Part shown: one piece after another, positions 52,203 through 58,028 of the stretch | Layout of the letters: every line of letters starts with the position of its first letter | How positions within the stretch are numbered: the stretch's first letter is position 1 | Assembly (NCBI GenBank): GCA_017644045.1 | Contig: JAEPMI010000011.1 | Location: 1-58,028 of the forward strand | DNA: 58,028 nt | Direction of reading: 5' to 3' | Source of the DNA: Deltaproteobacteria bacterium | Lineage (GTDB): Bacteria; Myxococcota_A; Polyangia; Polyangiales; Houyiibacteriaceae | Notes under the pieces: generated by a model | The model's database searches: none | What the model was told of the DNA's origin: nothing | The model's input: only the letters and a program-made list of their open reading frames with translations | Position numbers and translations under genes: made by a program

Positions 52203-52651
52203 CAGCCATCGCCTTCAGCGATCGGGTCGGCTCCGAGAATGTCGGCGACCACGGGCTGAAGCTCACGACCGGAGACGGCCTTCGGTCGAGCGCGCCAACG
52301 GATGACGCGGAACGCGTCGAGCAGCGTCGCGAGCTCGAAGGGCTTCTCCAGCACGTCGAGGAAGGGCTTCTTGTCTTCGTCGTCCAGCTCCTCGGCGCGC
52401 GCGGTCAGGAGGATGCCGGGCATCTCCTCGCCGAGTCGTTCCTTGAGCATCTCGAAGAGCTGACCACCATGACCGTCCCCGAGATCCCAATCCGTCACGA
52501 CGCCGATCGGCAGGACCTCGTGCGCACGGACGAGCGCGGCGTTCATTGAACCCGCTTCGAAGGGCTCCAGCCCGGCGTGTTTCGCCGCGCGACAGAGCAG
52601 GGCTCGCATGCCCGGGTCGTCATCGACCACAAGTACCCTTCGACTCGACAT
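52202..52651 (-). CDS. Receiver-domain response regulator, no output domain
   Basis: This 149-residue receiver has 'RVLVVDDDPGMRALL' (acidic pocket), the acceptor Asp in 'GVVTDWDLGDGHGGQ', switch Thr in 'GILLTARAEEL' and Lys in 'VLEKPFELATLL'. About 30 extra residues at the C-terminus have no known domain. No kinase gene is adjacent, so it is an orphan. The ATG at 52651 was chosen because a longer upstream frame crosses a non-coding gap. It couples to the SnoaL-like gene. Confidence 0.88.
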   Translation of the reverse strand: MSSRRVLVVDDDPGMRALLCRAAKHAGLEPFEAGSMNAALVRAHEVLPIGVVTDWDLGDGHGGQLFEMLKERLGEEMPGILLTARAEELDDEDKKPFLDVLEKPFELATLLDAFRVIRWRARPKAVSGRELQPVVADILGADPIAEGDG

Positions 52652-52895
52652 GGCTACAGTCTGCCGGGCTTTTTCCTGAATGTCGATGGTCCTTTCCACG
52701 CCACCGACACCCCAATACCTGGAGGGGGGACACCCGTGGGGGGCCCCTGGAATGGGACTTACAGCCCCACTGTTCCGCCGGGGACCCAGAGATCCGCCCC
52801 CGAGCTGCGTCGGACCATGGACAGAACCTTTCCTCGTCCCGATGGTCGTGCTCCCCCGAGCCGTGTAAGACAGGCCCATCGGCCGCGCGAACCCC
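52652..52895. other. Divergent promoter region, 244 bases without a gene
   Basis: This gap separates the leftward receiver gene from the rightward DUF58 operon. It has runs of C and G ('GGGGGGACACCC', 'GGGGGGCCCC') and short AT-richer parts, and should hold both promoters. I saw no riboswitch motif, sigma-54 site or TetR-like palindrome. Its length leaves room for a leader RNA or small regulatory RNA, which is unproven. Confidence 0.5.
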
Positions 52896-54257
52896 ATGAC
52901 CGAGCCCGCCCCCGCCGCTGAACCTCCCTCACGAGCCGCCCGCCTTCGAGCGTTCGGCCGTCGGATGGCGGACCGCTTCCCCTGGACGCTGCTGGGTCTG
53001 CTCGGTGTGGCCGTGGCCACGATCGCCCTCGGCGCGAGCTACCAGATGGTCGATCTGACCCTGCTCGTGGTCGGCTGGGTCACGGTCGGGCTCGTCTCGC
53101 TCTCGACAGCGGCGGTCCTCGCCGGGGCGCTCCTCATCGGCCTTCGCGTCCGAAAGCGCCGTCGCGCTCGCGAGGAGGGGGAGCGCTGGCTCGAGCTGGA
53201 GACCGAACGCCCGCAGCCGAGCGGCTTCGAGCTCCCGCGTGACGGGTGGATCCCGCTGCTCCAATCCGACTGGGAGCTGGAAGCACCGGCGGACGTCTCG
53301 CTCGACGTCGAGGAGCGGCTCGGCAAGCGCTTCGAGCGGCTGATCGCCCACCGTCGCGGGGAGCGCGCGGGTCTTCGCCGTCGCTTCCGGGTTCGCGACG
53401 CCTTCCGTCTCGCCGGCCTCGGCCTGCGGGACGAGGATTCGCTCAAGCTCCGGATCCTTCCGCACAAGGGAAAGCTGACCCGACTCCCGGTCCTGACCTC
53501 GTTCGCCGGTGGCGAAGACTGGCCGCACCCGATGGGCGTCGCCGAGGGCGACCGCACCGAGCTCCGACGCTACGCACCCGGCGATCCCGCGCGCTTCATC
53601 CACTGGAAGGTGTTCGCGCGCACGAAGAAGCTGGTCGTGCGCATGCCGGAGCGCGCCCTCACTCGCGCCCGTCGGACCGTCGCCTATCTCGTCAGCGGGA
53701 GCGCCGACGAAGCGAGCGCCGGCGCGGCCCGCGTCGCGATCGAGAGCGTGTCGCTCGGAGAGGAGTGGTCCTTCGGCGCCGATGGACACCCCGATCCCAC
53801 GAGCTCGATGGGCGAGGCCCTCGACGCGATCGTCCGCTCCGCCGCGACGCCCTTCGCGGACGGCGCCGCGCACCTCGAGCCCTTCCTTCGACGCGCCGAG
53901 AAGCGCGGCCCCGCGTCGCTGGTGGTCTTCGTTCCCGCGGAGCCGGGGCCCTGGCTCGAGCGCACGGTCGCCGCCCTTCGACCGCGGGCGGGCCGCGTTC
54001 GGATCGTCGTCGGAGTGGACGGGCTCGCGGTGTCGAAGAGCCGCTCGGCGCTCCGCCGCCTCTTCACCGAAGCGGCGCCGCTCGACGCCAGCGATGCAGC
54101 GGCCCTGGACGAGGTGCTCGCCGCCCTCGCGCCCCTGCGCGCCGAGGTGCTGGTCCTCGATCGCAAGTCCGGGCGCGTGCTCTCCGAAGCCCACCGCCGC
54201 GCGGCGCGTGGCGCGAAGGGCGAAGAGAAGAAGCCGAAGAAGGCGGAGGCCGCGTGA
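52896..54257 (+). CDS. DUF58-family protein with N-terminal membrane anchor
   Basis: This 453-residue protein has two N-terminal hydrophobic segments ('FPWTLLGLLGVAVATIALG', 'LVVGWVTVGLVSLSTAAVLA') and a soluble DUF58 domain. The family signature is 'YAPGDPARFIHWKVFARTKKL', followed by a VWA-like fold ('TVAYLVSGSADE', 'GPASLVVFVPAEPG'). DUF58 proteins partner MoxR ATPases and transglutaminases, as in the next genes. Its stop overlaps the transglutaminase GTG start (54254). It is the first gene of the rightward operon. Confidence 0.9.
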   Translation: MTEPAPAAEPPSRAARLRAFGRRMADRFPWTLLGLLGVAVATIALGASYQMVDLTLLVVGWVTVGLVSLSTAAVLAGALLIGLRVRKRRRAREEGERWLELETERPQPSGFELPRDGWIPLLQSDWELEAPADVSLDVEERLGKRFERLIAHRRGERAGLRRRFRVRDAFRLAGLGLRDEDSLKLRILPHKGKLTRLPVLTSFAGGEDWPHPMGVAEGDRTELRRYAPGDPARFIHWKVFARTKKLVVRMPERALTRARRTVAYLVSGSADEASAGAARVAIESVSLGEEWSFGADGHPDPTSSMGEALDAIVRSAATPFADGAAHLEPFLRRAEKRGPASLVVFVPAEPGPWLERTVAALRPRAGRVRIVVGVDGLAVSKSRSALRRLFTEAAPLDASDAAALDEVLAALAPLRAEVLVLDRKSGRVLSEAHRRAARGAKGEEKKPKKAEAA

Positions 54258-56461
54258 GCGCCGTTCTACCCGGACCCAAGGCGGCAGCGCTCCCCGAGCC
54301 GGAGCCGAAGCTCGCGATCGCCGCGCGCCTGCTGGTCCACGCGCTCGGCGCGGCGGTCTTCGCCGCGCCCCTCGTTCGTGGTGAAGCGACGGCGCTCGCC
54401 GCGCTCGGCGCGGCGATCGGCGCCGGGGTCGCTCCGACCATCGCGCGGCGGTCGCTGAGGACGGGCGCCCTGCTCACCATCGCGACGGCGCTCGTCGTCC
54501 TCGGTTTCGCCGGACGAGCGCTCCTCGTCGACACACCGCTCCTCGTCGGCGCGCTCGGACCCTCGACGGCGCTCCGCTCGGGCGACGCCTGGCTCTTCGC
54601 GTTCGCGTGCGGTGGCGTGTCCTTCGGCTTTCGTTGCCTCAGCGCGCGCCGCCGCAGCCTCGCCGCGCTCGAGGTGGTGGCCGTGGCCGCCGCCTTCATG
54701 CAGCTGGTCGTCGCGCACCGCCACGGCGCGATCAACCGACCCTTCGAGATCGCGGATCCGATCATCGCGGCCGGCGGTGACCCGAGTCACGTGTTCTACG
54801 CCATCGGTGGTCTCGCGGCCGTCGCGGTCGTGCTCCTGCTCCTCGCGGAGCGGAGCGTATGGCGCTCGCTGCTCCACCTGCTCGCCGTCGCGCTGGTGCT
54901 GGGTCTGGTGCTCGGGACCACCGACGCGCTCGACCCGCCGCCACCGCCCGAGTCGGGCGGCGGCCTCGGTTTGCGCCCGCAGGAGGGCGACGAAGGACAG
55001 TCGGGGAACCAGGAGCGCGAGGGGCAGGGCGATCAACGACCGCCCGAGGGCCCGCCGCCGCCCGAGTTCGAGGACGACCACGACACCGAACAGAACCGGA
55101 TCCCGATCGCGGTGGTCCTCTTCCACCAGGACTACTCCTCGCCGACGGGGGTCTACTACTTCCGACAGGGCGCCTTCAGTCAGTACAACGGCCGCCGGAT
55201 GATCGGTGCCACCGGCGGCCTCGACCGCGACCTCGGTGACGCCTTCCCGAGCCGGACCTACACGGTGCCCGACCCGCCGCTGCTCAACGTGAACCGGCGC
55301 TCCGTCGAGACGACGGTCGCGCTCCTCGCCGAGCACAACCGCCCCTTCGGTCTCGAGGCGCCGGTGCGCTTCGCGCCCGCGGACAACCCGGACCCGCGCC
55401 GCTTCGAGCGTCTCTATCGCGTGGAGAGCGCGGTGCTCACCTCGGACTTCTTCGCGATGATCGGCGCACGCGCCGGCGCGAAGGACTGGGGCGCGGACGA
55501 GTGGTCCCACTACACCGAGGCGCCGGAGGATCCGCGCTACGGCGAGCTCGCGCGCCGCATCGTCGAGCAGGAGCTGCCCGAGTACCTGCGGGACGATCCC
55601 GCGGCGCAGGTCGCCGCGATCACCAGCTGGCTCTCGAAGGAGGGCATCTACTCGTTGCAGTCGCGCCACGCGTCGGCGGACGACCCGACGGCCGACTTTC
55701 TCTTCGGCGACAAGACCGGCTACTGCGTCCACTTCGCGCACGCTGGCGCGTATCTCCTTCGGAGCCTCGGCCTCCCCGCGCGCGTGGCGACCGGCTACGC
55801 GGTCGACGAGTCACAGCGGGCGGGCGGCAGCGCGCTCCTGATCAGCGGCGAGACTTCGCACGCGTGGCCGGAGGTGCGGCTCGAAGGCTTCGGCTGGGTC
55901 GTCGCCGACATCTCGCCGCAGACCGTGCTCACGCCACCCGGTCCCCCCGCCGACCAAGATCTGCAGCGGCTGCTCGGCGAGCTGGCGCGCGGTCTCGAGG
56001 CCATGCCCATCGAGCCGGAGGCGCCGCTGCCCGAGCGGATCAAACAGGCCTTCGACCTGCTGAAGCTCGCCGGCTGGGGGCTGCTCTGGTTCGTGGCGCT
56101 CGCGTTCCTCGGCCTCGTCGCCGGCAAGCTCTGGCGCCGGCTCGCGCCCGCCTTCGCCGATGACCGCGCTCTGCCTCGGGTCGCCTATCGCGCCGAGCTC
56201 GACCGGCTCTCGGAGGTCGGGCTCCGTCGTCAGAAGGGCGAGAGTCGCGAGTCCTTCGCCAAGCGCCTCGCGGAGGCGCTGCCCGCGCTCCTGCCGCTCA
56301 CCCGCGAGCACGTCGGCGCCGCCTTCGGTAGCAAGCGCGCCGACCCCTCGAAGCTCGCGCCGCACCGCGCGGCGCTCCGCAAGCAGCTCCGGGCCGCCGT
56401 GCCCCTCTGGCGCCGACTGCTCGGCGCGATCGATCCCTTCTCCTGGCTCCTCACCCGATGA
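54254..56461 (+). CDS. Membrane transglutaminase-like protein
   Basis: This 735-residue protein has about six N-terminal membrane helices. An extracytoplasmic transglutaminase-like domain (about 380-560) follows, with the Cys in 'GYCVHFAHAGAYLLRSLGLP', the His in 'ISGETSHAWPEVRL' and the Asp in 'WVVADISPQT'. A late membrane helix ('LLWFVALAFLGLVAGKLW') and a cytoplasmic tail with a DUF4129-like pattern (about 640-735) complete it. It is the TgpA-like partner of DUF58 and MoxR proteins. The GTG at 54254 overlaps the DUF58 stop. Its stop region carries the 17-bp duplication described separately. Confidence 0.9.
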   Translation: MSAVLPGPKAAALPEPEPKLAIAARLLVHALGAAVFAAPLVRGEATALAALGAAIGAGVAPTIARRSLRTGALLTIATALVVLGFAGRALLVDTPLLVGALGPSTALRSGDAWLFAFACGGVSFGFRCLSARRRSLAALEVVAVAAAFMQLVVAHRHGAINRPFEIADPIIAAGGDPSHVFYAIGGLAAVAVVLLLLAERSVWRSLLHLLAVALVLGLVLGTTDALDPPPPPESGGGLGLRPQEGDEGQSGNQEREGQGDQRPPEGPPPPEFEDDHDTEQNRIPIAVVLFHQDYSSPTGVYYFRQGAFSQYNGRRMIGATGGLDRDLGDAFPSRTYTVPDPPLLNVNRRSVETTVALLAEHNRPFGLEAPVRFAPADNPDPRRFERLYRVESAVLTSDFFAMIGARAGAKDWGADEWSHYTEAPEDPRYGELARRIVEQELPEYLRDDPAAQVAAITSWLSKEGIYSLQSRHASADDPTADFLFGDKTGYCVHFAHAGAYLLRSLGLPARVATGYAVDESQRAGGSALLISGETSHAWPEVRLEGFGWVVADISPQTVLTPPGPPADQDLQRLLGELARGLEAMPIEPEAPLPERIKQAFDLLKLAGWGLLWFVALAFLGLVAGKLWRRLAPAFADDRALPRVAYRAELDRLSEVGLRRQKGESRESFAKRLAEALPALLPLTREHVGAAFGSKRADPSKLAPHRAALRKQLRAAVPLWRRLLGAIDPFSWLLTR

Positions 56462-56486
56462 CCGAGACCACCCGATGACCGAGACC
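56453..56486 (+). repeat. Perfect 17-bp tandem duplication at the transglutaminase/moxR junction
   Basis: ACCCGATGACCGAGACC occurs twice in tandem (56453-56469 and 56470-56486). The first copy carries the transglutaminase stop within ATGA; the second supplies the ATG of moxR. Reading from the first ATG (56458) gives a six-codon ORF (MTETTR) whose TGA overlaps the moxR ATG, so it could act as a coupling leader. Confidence 0.9.
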
Positions 56487-57509
56487 CACTCCGCCCCCGT
56501 CACCGCGCCCAGCGCCTCCGATCCGGAGAAGGCGCTCGCCGATGCGCATCACGACTTCACGCGGCTCAAGCAGCGACTCCGCGCCGCCGTCGTCGGCCGC
56601 GACGAGGTGATCGAGCTCGTTCTGGTCGCGCTGCTCGCCGACGGACACGTGCTCCTCGAGGACTTCCCCGGATCCGGAAAGACCACCCTCGCGCGGGCGC
56701 TCGGCTCCGCACTCGAGGAGAAGGACGCCGTCCCGGGGATCGCGCCCTTCCGCCGCATCCAGTTCACGCCGGATCTGCTCCCGAGCGACATCACGGGCAC
56801 GAACGTCTTCGACGTCGACGCCGGTGGCTTCGACTTCCGTCGGGGACCGATCTTCGCGCACGTCGTCCTCGCCGACGAGATCAACCGGACCTCGCCGAAG
56901 GTCCAGTCCGCGATGCTCGAGGCGATGGCCGAGAAGCAGGTCACCGTCGACGACAACACCTACCCGCTCGACGAGCTCTTCTTCGTGATCGCGACGCAGA
57001 ACCCGCTCGACCTCGCGGGCACCTACCCACTGCCGACGCCGCAGCTCGACCGCTTCCTCTTCAAGCTGGTGATGGAGCACATCGAACGGGACGCCGAGCT
57101 CGAGGTGCTCGCCACTTATCCGACGCCTCACCTCGATCAGGCCGCCGAGCATCCCGGCGTCAGCCGCAGCGCGATCCTCTCGGCGCGAAAGGCCAGCCGT
57201 CAGCACATTCATCTGGCGCCGGTCTTCCGCGAGGCGCTCGTCGATCTCGCGCGCGCGCTCCGCGCCGACCCGCGGGTGCTGCAGGGCGCGTCCACCCGTT
57301 CGCTCGTCCTGGCGATGCCGGCGCTCCAGGCCCGGGCGCTCCTCCACGGTCGCGACTATGTCGCCCCCGAGGATCTGGAAGCGCTCGCGCCGCAGATCTT
57401 CCGCCACCGCCTCGAGCTCGCCCCCGGCGTCGAGGATCCGGTCGAGGTGATCGGCGACGCGCTCGGCCCCCAGCTCGAGGTGTTGGCCAAAGCGAGCCTG
57501 CGCCGATGA
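56475..57509 (+). CDS. MoxR-family AAA+ ATPase
   Basis: This 344-residue cytoplasmic ATPase has Walker A 'LEDFPGSGKTTLARAL', the MoxR-specific 'RIQFTPDLLPSDITGT', Walker B 'HVVLADEINRTSPKVQSAML', sensor 'ATQNPLDLAGTYPLP' and the arginine finger 'QLDRFLFKLV'. All catalytic motifs are intact. It partners the DUF58 and transglutaminase proteins of the same operon; the order (DUF58, transglutaminase, MoxR) is the reverse of the most common one. It overlaps the next gene by ATGA at 57506. Confidence 0.94.
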   Translation: MTETHSAPVTAPSASDPEKALADAHHDFTRLKQRLRAAVVGRDEVIELVLVALLADGHVLLEDFPGSGKTTLARALGSALEEKDAVPGIAPFRRIQFTPDLLPSDITGTNVFDVDAGGFDFRRGPIFAHVVLADEINRTSPKVQSAMLEAMAEKQVTVDDNTYPLDELFFVIATQNPLDLAGTYPLPTPQLDRFLFKLVMEHIERDAELEVLATYPTPHLDQAAEHPGVSRSAILSARKASRQHIHLAPVFREALVDLARALRADPRVLQGASTRSLVLAMPALQARALLHGRDYVAPEDLEALAPQIFRHRLELAPGVEDPVEVIGDALGPQLEVLAKASLRR

Positions 57510-58028
57510 CGCCCACCCGCGTCCTCCTGCTCTCGATCGCCAGCGGCCTGACCATGGCCGCGCTGGCGAGCGGTGGCGTGGGTGCGCAGGGCATCGATCC
57601 CTTCGCCGTCCAGGCCGAGCCCGGCGCGCCGGGCGAGCCGGACGAGCTCCGCGCGTGGCAGCTCGTCCGCGCGAAGAAGCTCGTCGAGGCACGCGAGGCC
57701 GGTGCCGAGATCGTCGCCGAGCGACCGGAGAGCGCGCTCGGCCACTTCGTCCTCGCGCACGCCTACCACTACGGCGAGGCCAACTTCCCGAGGGCGCTGC
57801 ATCACGCGAAGCGCGCCATCGAGCTCTTCGAGGCCGAGCACGGCGAGTACCCCCCGGACACCGTCAGCCTCTGGCACCGCCGCATGCTCTTCGAGGTGGC
57901 GCAGGCCCACGGCGACCTGGACCACTACCAGGACCAGCTCGCCTGGTTCGCCCGCTTCGACGATGCCTACGACCCGGACACCGCCGCCGCGCGCGCCTGG
58001 CCGCTGATGAAGCTCCGCCGCTTCGACG
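57506..58028 (+). CDS. Exported TPR-like protein, cut by the window edge
   Basis: The ATG at 57506 overlaps the moxR stop (ATGA) and opens a frame that stays open to the last base, giving 174 residues here. The start 'TRVLLLSIASGLTMAALASG' is a signal peptide. The rest looks like TPR repeats ('LGHFVLAHAYHYGEANFPRA', 'LHHAKRAIELFEAEHGEYPP', 'HRRMLFEVAQAHGDLDHY'). The C-terminus lies outside the window. It belongs to the DUF58-transglutaminase-MoxR operon. Confidence 0.85.
   Translation, partial: MTPTRVLLLSIASGLTMAALASGGVGAQGIDPFAVQAEPGAPGEPDELRAWQLVRAKKLVEAREAGAEIVAERPESALGHFVLAHAYHYGEANFPRALHHAKRAIELFEAEHGEYPPDTVSLWHRRMLFEVAQAHGDLDHYQDQLAWFARFDDAYDPDTAAARAWPLMKLRRFD

Overview
The window is very GC-rich and densely coded. 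It carries several families typical of Myxococcota: MopE-type metal-binding lipoproteins, DUF4215-type cysteine repeats, a Ser/Thr kinase with a long acidic tail, TPR and WD40-like lipoproteins, and sigma-54 response regulators. I infer a myxobacterium, probably of the Polyangia/Sandaracinaceae type. No rRNA, tRNA, CRISPR array, phage or insertion sequence was seen.

Layout. Positions 187-6449 hold a TetR-regulated RND efflux operon (outer-membrane channel, pump, adaptor) with two matching operator-like palindromes in the divergent promoter. Positions 6487-15926 hold two divergent universal stress proteins and then a tightly coupled cbb3 oxidase cluster: TauE/SafE-like protein, CcoI, CcoS, fused CcoN-CcoO, CcoQ, a one-heme CcoP, CcoG and a small nitrate-reductase-associated-type protein. 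It runs straight on (15936-20800) into a protoglobin histidine kinase, a lone receiver, a receiver-PAS-kinase hybrid, a convergent NtrC-type sigma-54 activator and a hemerythrin-like protein. This reads as a respiration and gas/redox-sensing island.

Positions 20924-32167 hold a DUF445 membrane protein, an AAA ATPase with a metallopeptidase-like/VWA partner, exported TPR and cysteine-rich lipoproteins, a polysaccharide deacetylase, a GNAT enzyme and a Ser/Thr kinase. Positions 32304-39410 hold an NCS2-type permease translationally coupled to a lipoprotein-like protein with a cysteine at every fourth residue, a MopE-like lipoprotein, a UDP-glucuronate decarboxylase and an SGNH hydrolase. Positions 39411-44632 hold a DsbA/FrnE protein, a DUF1963 protein, a TetR-controlled membrane protein and a HEAT-repeat protein. 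Positions 44664-52651 hold very large exported proteins (DUF4215 repeats, WD40-like), a SnoaL-like protein and a receiver protein. Positions 52896-58028 hold a DUF58, transglutaminase, MoxR and TPR operon that runs off the right edge.

The most novel signal is a pair of intergenic elements (40149-40314 and 42638-42806, opposite orientations). Both are bounded by long inverted repeats and packed with hairpins. They share about 77% identity over a gap-free 109-bp core, and some differences are compensatory in the predicted stems. I read them as an ERIC-like structured repeat family, either a miniature mobile element or a structured RNA. Other points of note are the CcoN-CcoO fusion, the four-residue cysteine ladder, and a 17-bp tandem duplication that has rebuilt the transglutaminase/moxR junction with a six-codon ORF.
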